Source: Branchiostoma floridae
Taxonomy: Eukaryota > Chordata > Leptocardii > Amphioxiformes > Branchiostomatidae
DNA: 64,000 nucleotides
Assembly: GCF_000003815.2 (NCBI RefSeq)
Contig: NC_049979.1
Coordinates: 10,696,471 to 10,760,470, forward strand
Direction: 5' to 3'
This document shows, piece by piece, positions 35,601 through 48,252 of this stretch (the first letter of the stretch is position 1; the number at the start of each line of letters is the position of its first letter). Under the pieces are notes generated by a model, which did not search any database, had not been told where the DNA came from, and saw only the letters and a list, made by a program, of their open reading frames with translations. Both the position numbers and the translations under genes were made by a program.

Positions 35601-38600
35601 AACATAAGGTTCCCTTGAGCTTTTTATTTTGATAATCTAGGTTCCTTGGCGCATTTGGCAAAACTGCAAATCATAAGCTACGTCTAATACCTGCATTCCT
35701 CTGTGATGGCATGCAGATGTACCCAAGACAGGTGAGGATGTATGGTTAGCTGATTTTTCAATGTGGGTGCGTTTGACAATTTATGAAGCTTATGGTGAAG
35801 AACCATTTGTTTCAGCTTTATGTGCATGCCTCAAGAGTCAAACTTCTGCTCGTGAAAGAACCCAACATACTTATTGAGCTTGAGAAGTGTAGGTGTCCTT
35901 GGCCATTAATGCAAGCCATAACGTAGCTGCATTGCACGACCATAGCTACTTGAAAGGGTCTCATGCTGCTTCACCGCAGTTAAGGATGAATACTAATACA
36001 TGTATCTACAAGCCCATAAAATCACCTTTTAGATTGTTACAGACAATATGTGTCTATTGTAGGCAGCACATCACAGCTGCATACGTGTATAACCACAAGG
36101 TGGTAATCACTGGTTGTGTTCATGTACATGAAAATGATATAGTTTCCATGTACATATACATGTAGTTTCCATATCGTTTGTTTGTTTGTTTGTTTGAACC
36201 TTTATTTATTCATGAGAAGCTCAAATCGGCCTGCAGCCCACTTTGGAAAATCGCAGTTGCATTGGACAAAAACTTGCATGCAACATACACAAGTCTAATG
36301 CAGTTTGACTGAACACCCACCAAAAAATTGTGATGAATTTTTAAAAACTATAAATCAACAACTCCTTGACATTCCTGTTAACACAGGCACCATGCTGTCA
36401 GGGGATGATAAAAACACTTCACCAGCCAGGCTGTCACAGACATGTATGTGCTACTGCTTGTCTCCATACTCCATACTGATAGGTTGGTGGGGAAATTGTC
36501 GAAAACTGGATACCGAACCTCTCTGACTAGCTGACAACTCTGGCATATAATTCCCTCTTTTTTTTTTGCTTTTTATTTTTCCGCCAACATTAAGTCTAGC
36601 CTGAGTACCATCCTCCGTAGTGACTGCTGGCTCACTACTTTCGCTTGCGAAAGTAGTGAGCCAGCGGTCAAGCGAAAGTAGTGAGCCAGCGGTCGTCGCT
36701 CCCTGCTACGGAGGATGGTACTCAGGCTACATTAAGTCTGGTAGAGACTATGAATGTTCATGTTGTAGGCATATAAAGACTCAATGCCACCTGTTCTGTT
36801 TAAGATTTTGGCATTTAATCCCCAGCGGTAATCCTGTGGCATTCCCGCTCCTGCATTCTTGAGGAGTCATCATTCCCTGGGAGAGCTGGGAAGGTGGAGG
36901 TATTCCTGCAAATGTTTAATGTTCTGTCCCACACAGCTGACCCCTAGCTTCCACAGGCTGACACAGGTCAGCTGGCCGGGCAACTGTCATGGATAGAGAT
37001 GTTCTGGTTCTGCCTGGGATACTGTTTAATCTCAAAGCAGATAATGAAAGGCAAAATGGTAACGTTTCTCAAGTTCCCCAAGTATAGGGCCTTTCTACCC
37101 CAGTGGCCTGTAGATACTCTGGGAGCATTGATACTCTCCTGGCCCTTGGCCATGGATGCTGTCATGGCCCTGTGGTAGCCTGTATCTCCTTTCAGCAAAT
37201 TTGCATTATGAGGATTGTTTCAACTGCCAACTTTGATTTTCTTTTGGGTAGCAAAATATTTTTGGGGAACAAACTTGTATTGAACTATTAGATCAACATG
37301 TAGGTCAGGAAGACTTCATGTAGGCTAGCTGTTGACCCATTGTGATCTGTTCAACCAAATTTCTGTCCTGTATCCGCAACGGGAAACCGGTTCTTCAACC
37401 ATGCCAGCAGTAGTGTTTCCTATATGTAACATACATACAAACTGTGCCAAGTTATTGAAGCAAATGTCAAGCAGCTCTTGACGCTCTTTTCACGGTGCTA
37501 CACAAGAGATTGCCTTTAAAACTCAAAACAGAAACACTTGGTTGACTGTGGGACAGCTGGGTACCTCAAATGTTGGAGAGGTTAATTGACCCCTTGATCT
37601 GATATCATTGATGATCCATTGATGATATAGAATGGTGCAGGTAGCAAGAATCATTTATTATTTGTCATTGCCTTCAATAATGGTCAAGTAGCATGTGTCA
37701 GTTGAAGTGGCCATGTTAACGTTTTAGTGCTATCTTTCATTTTAGTACATTGCATTGAAGTCCCCTTTCATGTATAATATGTAAGGTGTCATATATGTAA
37801 ACTGTCAAGGGCGATAAGCAGATTGTGGTATGTTTAAGTTGGTATTCTTACTTCTATGTTGTAAGGTACTTTTTATTAAGCCTGGGGGCCAGCCTTTTTA
37901 GGTTTACTCTGCTCTCTCAGTTGCTTACAGAAGGGCCCAAGAGAGTGGCAGGCTACTTTATTCAGTAGTTTTGAACATTTTCTCTACAAAAAATATCCTT
38001 CTCCTTTCTTCAAGTGAACAGGTAGAAAGGTATACCTGTAGAAAGGTATGCCAATTATCTTGCCAAAAATAGCAGTATTGCGTGTAGAAAGGTATGTTTA
38101 ATTATCTTGCCAAAAATAGCAGTTTGTAAGTTGTTAGGTTCTATTCAGTTTATTCAGTAGTTTTGAACCTTTTCTTTGCAAAAATTTCTTTAACCTTTCT
38201 TGAAGTGAACAAATTACAGCGCTTACACAGGTAGGGCCAATTACCCTGCCAAAAATAGCCGTCACTTTCAAGCTGTAAGCTGTAGTCTGTACTTGTAATG
38301 ATACTTTATACAAAAGGAGCTGCAACTTCCAACTTTAGGCTCAGACAACTTTACCTAGCTTAAACAAAACCCACGTCTGAGTCCCAGAATCTATTTGCCC
38401 AGCTACCTTTCTATGATACTGTAAATGTATTTAAGTTCGCGGGGATTTAATTTCGCGGTAGCGGGAAAATGGACTTTTCGCGGTGGTTTTAATTTCGCGG
38501 TAGCACCATGCACTGTAGACTCTTACTGTTATGGAAAAACGTTCGCGGTAGTTTTAAATTCGCGGTGAAGCGGCCGCCACGAAAACCGCGAACATTAATC

Positions 38601-41600
38601 CACCGCGAACATTTCTGCATTTACAGTACTTGAACCCAAAGGGGTAGATTACATTCTTGTTCTTGCAAGTATACCCTTGACATTTAAACAGCAGACAGGA
38701 GAGCCTCTTACATTCTCAGACTTTATGCTTGGTGCATTGCCAATGTTACTGGCTACACATGCCTCAGGTGTGGTGGGTGTTATTTACAACCTCTTGCTTT
38801 AGTACTTCTGTTCGATCAATCCTCGTTTTGTTTTAGAGCCAAGCTGCTACAGATGATTGCAATGTGTACACCATGTGAATGATTGATAGAGTGATCGGTG
38901 TACCTTTGTTTTGTTAGTGTCAGTGGAGGTGTGAGTGCTACCCTGTGGTGGAGACTTGCAGTTACTGTCTGTCATTTTCTACTGTATCATTCAAACAAAC
39001 AGCAGGAGTTGTGATGTTGAAGTCAGCAGATGTTTATTCGGGGACTGCACTGTGTTTGTTATGGGACGACCTTCGCGCTGATGACGTCAGAGAGGCTCAG
39101 GCTGCTTTGTTCCTGGACTGTTCCACTCCATGCTATGTCCGCAAGGTCATATCTGTGCCACCAAAGTTGGACAACATTATCCTGAAAAAGAGAAGCTAGT
39201 ATGGACTTTCAGATTAAAGTACAAACCATAGAAAAAACATGTCTAAATGTGTCGAAAAATTATTGAGACTGATAGAAATAAATTCATTTATGCATCTACA
39301 CTTGGTCAAAAGCTTCAGTTACCCTCTCATATAGGGGATAATTGGTCCAGTAGCAAAGTGAGCCAATATCTTTTCAAAATCTCCTTGATATTAGTCTTCT
39401 ATGGGTTTGAAATGTCATGAAGTAAGTTGAATCTTTCCCTTGCCTATCAAAAGATTAAAAAATACTTAAGTTTAGGTCTCTGTTTTATGATTGCATTTAT
39501 TATTTTCACCTGGGCCAGATGTACAACTACCGTACCACTACATCCTATGTCACTAAGCAATCATTTTCAGTCCGCTTGATCTACAGAGACAGAGTTACTG
39601 AAAAGTCATGTTCCTTTTGGGTCTGACGGATGAATAACAGCAACAACAAAAACCTACCTATTAAAAACCAAGCAAGACTGGCATTGTAAGTTTTCTATTG
39701 TCAATGTATAGCCATTACTTTACACAATGTGAGCATTTCTTGTCCAATATACTGTGGTTTGTGTACAGATGGCTCACTAATAAACCTTCCAGTGTTTGGT
39801 CATGGGTTTAGGTGTTTATTTGTCAAGTCCTTATCCACAACTTTCTTCGTACATAGCTTTTACGAACTAGTATTAGAGAACCACGGTCGTTTAACTCACT
39901 CATACCTGGGCATTACCATGCATTTAGACTGAAGCCCCAACCTATTGGAATAGATCATTTGTTTGAAGTCTAATGATAACTGTACAATATACATGTAAGT
40001 GGTGACTAAGTTTATGTAGCTTTAAATTTTTAATCACTTCAGCCCAGTGTTTTTGACATACATCAATATGGACCACATTTGGTCAGGACAGTTTGGACAG
40101 TCTGGTATTTTTTAAGAGGCGTAGTGAAATGGTGGTGGTATGAGATTGAAATGTTACAGGAGGCAAGAAAAGCTGAATCAGATTTACATTATAATTTATA
40201 TGTACACTGTACCATTGTAGTATGGTAAACAGAGCGCTACCATCATCTGCAAAGATGGTTATATTTCTTAGATAGCCAATAATAAACTTGAAATCTATGG
40301 TACAAAAATGGCATATGTTATACATCACTGACATAATGTTTTTTTCTGGCACAAAGAATGTCTTTCTTGTATTTGAAGTTGCATAACAAAGACTATAACT
40401 AGTTGTCACATAAAGATATTTGGTACCATCATAACAATTGTTTATAGGCTGGTTGTTCAAGGACTCGAATCCTGCTTCAGGAGGATTTTGGCTGTATTGT
40501 AAACAGTAGTTTGCACATTTGTATTTCATAGAACACATCTTTACTTTGACACAGGCAAGCTGTCATCTTAAGACAACATGTTAGTTGGGTTATTGTGGAA
40601 AAACATCATCTTCTTAAATCCTTCAAATACACTATCTTTCAAATGCAGTATCATTACTATTGAAGTATAACAAAGGCATTGTTGAATCTCCAACAGAAAA
40701 CCTACAGCTATATAGAGTAAACTTATACGTGAGAAGCAAAAATTAGTAATAAACACAACTCAGATGAAGGCATGGATATCATTGACTAGAACTTCAGTAG
40801 AAGTGGTGCTGACATGTAATACCATTATGATAGTCTCAGAATAGGTGGAAAATGTTTTTTGTTCGTTTCTTGACTGGTGACAAGGTACTGATTGGCAGGT
40901 GAGTCAGTCCCTGTTTCTATGACAAGGTTGTTATGGTGATGTAACGATGCCGTCACACATACGTCAGGGTTTGTGGTATCTGTTGTTTAGAATGCAACTG
41001 TTAATAGATAATGTACTAAACATAGGCTAACGCCAAGTTAGTGTTGATAAAAGCTCCCCTAGACTCAGGCCTCCAGGATGTTTTGACAGACAGTGTTTGA
41101 CAGTTATCTCTACCTTTATGACGTAAATGGCAAAAAATATGCTATAATCCATGACCTTCTCCGACCCTGACGGGTTGAGGAGTCAGAAATAGCATGGTAT
41201 AGATGTGTGTTATCATAAAAACTAAAAGGAGATTGTGAAAGGACATTGCGGCAGTCTATTGTGTGTAAATCAATGCTTGATGACTATCTCAACTAGACCA
41301 ATGTGTTTGCCAAGGTTTCAAGTCACATTCTGTCACTAGATTCTGCATCTGGAGCTATAGTATTGATTGTTGAGATTATAACTTGCATGATAGCTAGAAA
41401 GTACAGTGTACAGAATATGACATAGATGTACAGCAATATTTTATATTCAATTGTTTAAGTGCCTTCACATTTCATCAAGAAGGCAGAAAATCCACTTTGC
41501 TTCAATTTGTTGCAATTTTACTCATGTGATTCTTAGAATATGTTAGTTAAAATCAAAAAGGCACAAGATGGCACGTACATGTACATGTGTGCATCTCTGG

Positions 41601-44600
41601 ACTTTCATTCAATCAGTCATAGATAGTATATGTTGCCATGAAATCTAAGTTTCTTCTTTTGAATTTCATTCTGAATTAAGGTATCATTGTCTTGAACGCC
41701 ATTGAGTTAATTGTGCATATCTGTCTGTTTCTTCTAATTGCATATCTTCGTGTGTTTGTTTGAGAAGTGGGAACTGTAGACTCACAGTTGAATGTGTCAG
41801 CTACCAGGGGTTGTCTGCTCTGCAGTGCCTTTAGTTTAATATCCTCTTCTACATTGTACATGTACCTGTAGCAGGACGTTGTGGGATTAAAGAATGTATT
41901 TTTCTGTTCACGAGTCACAGTGATAATGTGGATAAGATATATGTAGGGTGTATGATTCACCCCATCCAGGGGAGCTTGCTATTTATAGAACCCAGGAAAT
42001 ACACAGGGTCAGTAGACGTGGAGGAATGCCACTTGGAAGGGAGCACTTCACTTGTTCTTAGAGGGGTGGTACACCACCTTGATTTATTCTTGTTTTATAT
42101 TAGTCAAGTCATCACTTATGTACCCACTCATTTTTCAACTTTCACCACAGTATTGGACCTATATATATTCTCATTGTAATGTTGGCATGTGTGGTGATGA
42201 GTAATGACTTGGGTTAGTTGGCAGGTCATGTAGAGAAGTCATGGCAGCACCTCCCCTTGGTCACGTTCTCCCCTCTTCGAGGATTTCCTGCCGGGTTTCT
42301 ATGGGTTTGGTTACGTACTTCCTTGGCTGTTGTGACATCAGCGGTCCAGGCAGTTCCTCTGATCGCATGGCCCTGTGATGGTCCCCCCTGCTGCAGATAC
42401 TGTTGGTGTAGCCAGAAGATTTCTAGCCAGCCCTGGAAGTAAAGGATGCTCCCAATGGTTGAAAAGATGTTCGCTGCGTTGCAGTGTAGATATCAGGACA
42501 AGCAGGTAGAGATTTTTATTATTCCTGCTGTTGCTTGTTTACGCTGGATTTTCCAGTATTGTGTTCGACTTTGCCTAGCAACTGGATGTACTCTTACTTA
42601 GCTTTGTGTGGGTATGTTTGGAGACGGGTAGTGAAAGTAGGGCTGGAGGTCCACTTAATTTTGCTTCTCTTTGGAGCTGTTAGAATAAAATTGAGCCAAA
42701 TTTAAGGTGTTTGATGGGATAAGCTGTAAATGGTTGTGCGTTCATGGTGATTTAATTACGTGGTAAGGAGAACATAGAGCGTTCACTGTGGTTTTAGATT
42801 CACAGTACTAGTACTTGACTGTACAGTAATGGAAGCACCAGTTTAAAATTTCCAATGAAGGTTTACCTCATAGACAGTGGTCGCAAACATCAAACCAGCT
42901 TTAAAATTTTAAGAATTATAGTATTTGTCAGACACGAAATGTTCATATTTTGGTATTAACAGTTGAAAAAGGTAATCATCTGAATAGCTGCAAAAGATTT
43001 ATCAAAGTGCCTACTACCAAATGTTAAAAACAAAAACAGCCCGTTGAAAGTGGCTGCCATTTCAGTGTGGGAATCGCATTTTACATGTTATACAAAATGT
43101 AGGTATATGTGTTCATAAGTGTAACATTGATTCTTTTCTTTTAACCAGACATATCAATTTTTTTTGTTCCCTACAGTCCCTTCAACAATGGAGAAAGATT
43201 CGAAACATGGTCCACTGGTCGCCGTTCCTTCAGTGCTTTAAGAAGAAGTACCCCTGGGTGCAGCTGGCAGGACATGCAGGTGAGGTAGCAATAAGGATGA
43301 CTGAGCAAGACCTTGTGCCAGTCTTGTGGTAAAAACATGCCACTCAACTGCTGATTGTCACTGCCATTTACAGCATTTTTAAGACTTTTGAACATGTAAT
43401 AGGTAAAACATTAGGATGCTTTATCCTGGCAAGTTGATTTGGTGTTGAAAAGGTGTAGCGCTATTTCGATACTAGTGCAATTTTGCAGTTTCACAACGAC
43501 TTGTGTTTTCATCCAAGCGCATTGGATCATCCCCGCATCTCTCTTTATACCTTTGGGGTCTGAAACAGCCTTGATATAATACTGTTTTCAGTAGAAATTG
43601 TACGGAAGTGAGACAGTTGTTACACACAGTGATACTTACAATCATGCATTATCTTACAGGCAACTTCAAGGCTGGAGAGGGAGGCACCATCTTGAAGAAA
43701 CACTGCAATCGAGAGGCCAAGTGTCTGAAGAAGCTGATGGGGGACCTGCTGAGATCCTATGTCCCAGAATACAAGGGAGATGTGGAGAGGGACGGAGAAA
43801 GTATCCTTTCCAGATGCAATTGTGTTGTTCCATTCAGTGCTGTGTAGCATGATGTACATTGTACTGTAATTTGTAAAAATTTTGCAGTGGCTTTATGTTT
43901 GCAGATTTTGTGGTGACCTCTTCACATGAATCTGAAACCGGTGTTTGTACAAAAAAGTTACTGTAATCCTACAGTAACTGCAAACTTAAAAACTTTCCTC
44001 ACACTCCATTTTCTCTCTGCCATAATATACAAACTTTGAGGCATTTACAGTACTGCTACGTACACAAATTTTGTTTTGAGAAGTATGAAGCCTTGATGTT
44101 TCACAGAACCACCAGGATATTTGTTATGATAACCTAGAAAGTAATAGAAAATAGTGCTTTGATTGTTGTCACATGGCAGATGTTGAATTGGCCTTGTTAT
44201 TTGGCTACATTTGTTGCAGTCATGACATGTGTGACCAAGGACATACAAACAAGCAAAGGTGTCAGTATCAGAACAGTTCTTGCCTTCCGTATGCGTTACC
44301 CAAGTCCTGAAACTTTCTTGCAATTGCTTTTAGTATTACGTCAGCAAAACAGGCCTTTATTATTATGACAGTTCAGAATAAGACTGTGATATCCTATTCC
44401 ATTGATCCTGTTGTGAGTTCCTTGATTCATCTGTGCAGAATTCATGGAGATGGAAGACCTTTTGGGAGACTTTGACACACCTGCTGTCATGGACTGTAAG
44501 ATGGGCATCAGGTAGGACTACTACCATACTGCACTTATCAGTATATTCTCTTTTATTAACTTCATCTTCTATTGAGCTGTGCTACAATTTTTTACCTTGT

Positions 44601-47600
44601 TCACATATCAATTAATACTTGCGGTTATCCTGTTAGACTTCAAAGTCTTTACTGACAAAAGATTGCGGTTGCTATCAGAATTGTGTGACCACTTGAAAAA
44701 TTTATCCAGTTGCTTGAGTAACTCTTGTACATTATATTTAACTTGCTGTCTAACCTTTATCAGCGTCCTGTACTGTTCCGTTCTGTCTTTAGCCAATATA
44801 TGAACTGGTTGATACATAATATAGCTTTGTGACCTCATTCTGGCCCTGCTGATTGTTGTAGATATGTAGTAGTATCCAGTATTTGATTATAGTGCTGCTT
44901 GAGTCCCTGACACTGTGGTGGACAGCAGTCAGCTACATGGTGCTCCACACCTCCTAGAGTATTATAATCCTCTACATGTACGCGTAGCTCCATAGTGCTG
45001 CTGCAATATTATTACCAATTGGATGGATGGGTCCTTGCTGTAGCATCTACTTTGTATATCTATTGTACAACTGTTGTTTGTACCCAGATGTCATTTGAGT
45101 TGGGAGATGACAGTGCAAGGATGAATGGAAGATGGCAAGACTACACCATTTGATATACTGTCTATTCAGCTAGCTGAGCAGTATGGCTTCATGATGAGGA
45201 TGAGGCCTTATTTGACTTATCATATATATTGTTGTCATCAGGACCTACCTAGAGGATGAACTAGTCAAGGCCAGAAGCAACCCCAAGCTGAGAAAAGACA
45301 TGTACCAGAAGATGATTGAGATCGACCCCACAGAGCCAACCAAGGAGGAGAACGCAGCGAAGGCTGTCACCAAACCTCGGTACATGGTGTGGAGGGAGAG
45401 CATCAGCTCCACATCTACACAGGGCTTCAGGATAGAAGGCATCAAGGTTAGCACTGTGTGCACAATGTCTCACATTGAGTCATGGTAGGACAGATTTGAC
45501 TATAGAAACAAGCTGTAGTGAAAAAAGTATGACACTTTGTCTCAAGTATAATTCTTTGAACTTGACTGAAGAGAGAGAGAAAGAGGAACATGTATTTTTC
45601 ATTTTTGATTTGTGTGTAGTATTACAATGTACATGTATTTTTATAGTCACAACTGGGTCATAACATCATGGAAGCTCACCTGTGCTAGTGGTTAATCATA
45701 GTACAAATTTTAGAATTCCAACACTATCTTTCTTCAAAAACTTTCTTATCACGTGTCTGTACCTCTCACGAGCTTACGTTCTGAAGTGATTGGTCATTAT
45801 AGATCCGGAAAGGGCGATGGTGGTTCTTCAAAATGTGATGTGAAGAACAATGTGAAGAAAGATTGGCTGTGATTTCAGTCTGGATAATGATTTAAGTCTT
45901 TGTTTCCTGTCTGGGTATTAACCTGAGGTGCTAGCATTTGCTTATCATGATTTGATAATATGATAGATATGATTATCATGATTGGATAATATGATTTCAG
46001 TACATCTTTGAAATGGAAAAGGAAGGGCAAGAGCACTGCATCATGTACTGNNNNNNNNNNNNNNNNNNNNNNNNNNNNNNNNNNNNNNNNNNNNNNNNNN
46101 NNNNNNNNNNNNNNNNNNNNNNNNNNNNNNNNNNNNNNNNNNNNNNNNNNATGGTCAGTCGAGCAGAGATTACAGATGACCAAAACAAAAGATCAAGTGG
46201 CAGAAGCCTTCAAGTTCTTCACTGATGGCAACCAGTCATTACAGGTAACTAACCACATACATTGTATGATGCTCTTGTTAGTTACAGTTGATTTACACTA
46301 CAGACATGGTGTTTGTCCCGTCTGTGTAAAATAAAACTGGACAACCGGACATGTTACAACAGTCCCAGAATTCTGTTATGTAAGGCAGTTGGCTCATGTT
46401 GGGAGAGTTTGCTAATTTCCATGCAGATTTTTGGGATTTTTCGGGTGCAAAGTTGTAATAGTTGCAGATTGCCCCCCAAGATCTTTGGGAGCTGGGATGT
46501 CAGATCCTATTGTGATTTTGCCCCCAAAGGTATGCTTGGAGATTAGGGGAATTTACTCCCATTCGTGCAATTTAAATCAAGGAAAGTGACATGGAAAGGC
46601 CCTGTTCATTCCAGGATTCACAAATTGAGATTCATCCAGGCACAGGATTGATCCTGATTTGATCCACTGAATCCACGTCCTGCGGTGGATTCAGCAGATC
46701 TGGATTAATCCTCCCCTCGGAGCAGGATTTGTACTGTTCAAGCCAGGATTTGCAAATTAAGCCTGTGCCTGGGTGAATGCAAATCCTGGTATGAACTGGG
46801 TCTTATGCAAGCGCTATTTCCCCATGAAGTCAATATCTACAGGTACTGTGAAAACAAGATAATACCAAACGCATACACATGTAAACATATTGACCAGGCA
46901 TTAAAGGATATTGCCATAAAGGAAAATGAAGTCTTTGTGTAGTGTAATCACAGAGATCCTTTTCAGGTGGACATTTGTGCATACCACAAATTCTATTCTA
47001 TCTTCTTGTACTCGTAATCAAAGAATGATTCACTTTCAGACGGATAAGATTTGCACCCTTTTGAGCTGCAACTCTCACGTTTGAGAGGGAGAAAAACATT
47101 CTGTGGAAAGCATTCCTGGATGTCATATTTTTGGGGCTGTGATGGTAATAATAAGTTAATCTGTTGCACCAAGTTCGAAAATGACTACTCCAGTACTGAT
47201 GAATGTTACTGCAGTGCAACAGTCCAATGTAGTCACCTACATATTTGTTTCTTACAGAAAAAGTATGTCCAGAAGTTGATGGCACTGAGAGCAACACTGG
47301 AGAATTCTACATTCTTCCAAACACACGAGGTAAAAATTTTCTGCAACCTTCTTTTATTTTTTACAGTTGTCAGAGACTTTGATACTGCACTTTTGCCAAG
47401 AGATAAATCGTACTTGACAAGCTGATATTGACACAACTAAATGCACAACTTTTTATTGATGTTATGGGTTGACACGGGTCACAACTCAATGCCTGGGGCT
47501 GTAACACTTACAAATTACATTGGTGTATGTGAGAGTTGTGGTAGGTAGCGTTTTGCTGAGAATAGCAAAGACCTTTGTTATCAAAACCAAGGACAACCAC

Positions 47601-48252
47601 AAGGTGATAACAAGGAGCAAAGAGAAATGTTAAGCTATCCCTTCATGTGGTGAATGAAAATCTGGGATGATTATGATTTGCAATGAGTATGGAGACTGGT
47701 GATGCACAAGAGAATAGATAAAGAACCCAATACAACAGTGCTGTGTTCACAAAGTCCAATATATGACAGCAATTTTCCAATGCTTAACCATAGGTATGAA
47801 AACTAATCTTTGGCCTGTGTGAAAGGTATTGAAACTGTTGCATGTTTTACTAATGAGTGAATTTTGTGGCTAGTTTAGAGCTACCATTGTTGTTCCACTG
47901 CAAATAGTGTTTATGCTTCACAGAAATCTCACCTTTTTATGTCTGGACCTAACTTGGAATAGCAAAATTTAAAAAAAATGTGTGCATTTTGATAAACCAA
48001 ATTTTGTTGTTGTTTCAGGTGATTGGCAGCTCACTGTTGTTTGTCCATGACAAGGAAGGGAGCCATGTGGGCGTGTCTCTGATAGACTTTGGGAAGACAA
48101 TGTCATTGCCGGAGGGACAGACCCTGGACCACCGGCTGCCATGGAAGGAGGGCAACCGGGAAGACGGGTATCTGTACGGCTTGGACAACATGATAGCTGT
48201 GTTCAACACTCTGGCAGATTGTGATGAACAAGACCTTGCAGAGGAGTTCTAG
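29685..48252 (+). CDS. ITPK: Inositol-1,4,5-trisphosphate 3-kinase
   Basis: Exons seen: 29685-30623 (313 codons), 43177-43279, 43660-43800, 44439-44511, 45242-45446, a piece before the gap (about 46020-46050), 46176-46244, 47258-47329, 48019-48252. The enzyme phosphorylates Ins(1,4,5)P3 to Ins(1,3,4,5)P4 and so shapes calcium signalling. The catalytic region shows [29 protein letters not shown], the family signature PAVMDCKMG (409-417), [38 protein letters not shown] and [13 protein letters not shown]. Exon 1 is serine/threonine-rich and likely disordered, with a basic patch [11 protein letters not shown] and acidic [11 protein letters not shown]; it carries no vertebrate-like domain I can name. 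The 29685 ATG has a strong start context; an in-frame ATG at 29622 is possible. A 100-N gap interrupts the exon region after GFRIEGIK, so the protein is incomplete there. Confidence 0.92.
30845..31066. mobile_element. 222-bp element with long terminal inverted repeats
   Basis: The ends are about 70 bp long and nearly complementary: ATAAGCCCTTTCAC, ACGCATGT, ACAGGAATTCT and TATGTCAAAGGTAA on the left, the reverse order on the right. The ends can be read as flanked by TA. It is a foldback-type MITE without coding capacity. Confidence 0.75.
31201..31220 (+). repeat. (GAT)n microsatellite
   Basis: About seven perfect GAT units. Confidence 0.85.
33377..33893. other. Assembly gap of 517 N
   Basis: A run of N in intron 1 of the IP3 3-kinase gene. 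The odd length suggests a size estimated from paired reads. Open frames that cross it are artefacts. Confidence 0.99.
34175..34532. mobile_element. Degraded hAT-like MITE (tentative)
   Basis: The right end reads AATTTCGAGCCCTG, the complement of a CAGGGCTCGAAATT-type hAT end. The left end CATGGCTCAAAGTACT is a mutated match, and GTGCACC/GGTGCAC motifs recur inside. Flanks TGTGCAGCA and TGTGAGCA are similar but not identical. The assignment is weak. Confidence 0.35.
36177..36300 (-). repeat. (TTTG)n tract with a retroposon-like 3' end
   Basis: A (TTTG)n run at 36177-36196 is followed by AACCTTTATTTATTCATGAG. On the minus strand this reads as ATGAATAAATAAAGGTT plus a (CAAA)n tail, the shape of a non-LTR retroposon 3' end. 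Only about 100 bp of body can be guessed at. Confidence 0.4.
36598..36728. mobile_element. 131-bp snap-back element with 11-bp target duplication
   Basis: A perfect 23-bp inverted repeat: AGCCTGAGTACCATCCTCCG plus TAG at 36598-36620, and its complement at 36706-36728. Both sides carry ACATTAAGTCT (36587-36597 and 36729-36739). Inside, GGCTCACTACTTTCGC and its complement form a second hairpin, and AGCGAAAGTAGTGAGCCAGC is repeated. Target duplications of 9-11 bp are typical of Mutator-like elements; the family assignment is inferred from that alone. Confidence 0.8.
38419..38626 (+). mobile_element. CG-rich MITE, copy B, in intron 1 of the IP3 3-kinase gene
   Basis: A 208-bp element from CTGTAAATGTATTTAAG to CTGCATTTACAG, flanked by TA. 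It contains TTCGCGGGGATTTAATTTCG and AAGCGGCCGCCACGAAAACC. It is near-identical to copy C and the reverse complement of copy A. Confidence 0.85.
46051..46150. other. Assembly gap of 100 N inside the IP3 3-kinase coding region
   Basis: The round length indicates a placeholder of unknown size. Comparison with vertebrate enzymes shows that the missing residues lie between FRIEGIK and [11 protein letters not shown], a stretch of only about 15 residues, so the gap removes part of one small exon and maybe intron. Confidence 0.97.
46596..46804. mobile_element. Inverted-repeat MITE, family with 61002-61224, copy A
   Basis: The left end GGCCCTGTTCATTCCAGGATT and the right end AATCCTGGTATGAACTGGGTC pair imperfectly, with further internal pairing around TGGATTCAG. 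It lies in an intron of the IP3 3-kinase gene. No target duplication is clear. Confidence 0.6.

Larger units (their letters stand above)
30624..43176 (+). other. Intron 1 of the IP3 3-kinase gene
   Basis: This 12.5-kb intron contains several small inverted-repeat elements (30845-31066, 36598-36728, 38419-38626), a (GAT)n tract, a (TTTG)n tract and an assembly gap. The donor (AAG|GTGAGT) and acceptor (CTACAG|TCC) are in phase 0. I saw no convincing further exon, but the 517-base gap could hide one. The minus-strand open frame at 40083-40538 has no recognisable domain and was not called. Confidence 0.6.

Noticed and set aside
40440-40500. B-box-like GGACTCGAATCC suggesting a tRNA or SINE
   Set aside because: No A box and no cloverleaf could be drawn around it.
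40083-40538. 151-codon minus-strand open frame in IP3 3-kinase intron 1
   Set aside because: AT-rich composition, no domain motif, no matching splice sites or neighbouring exons.
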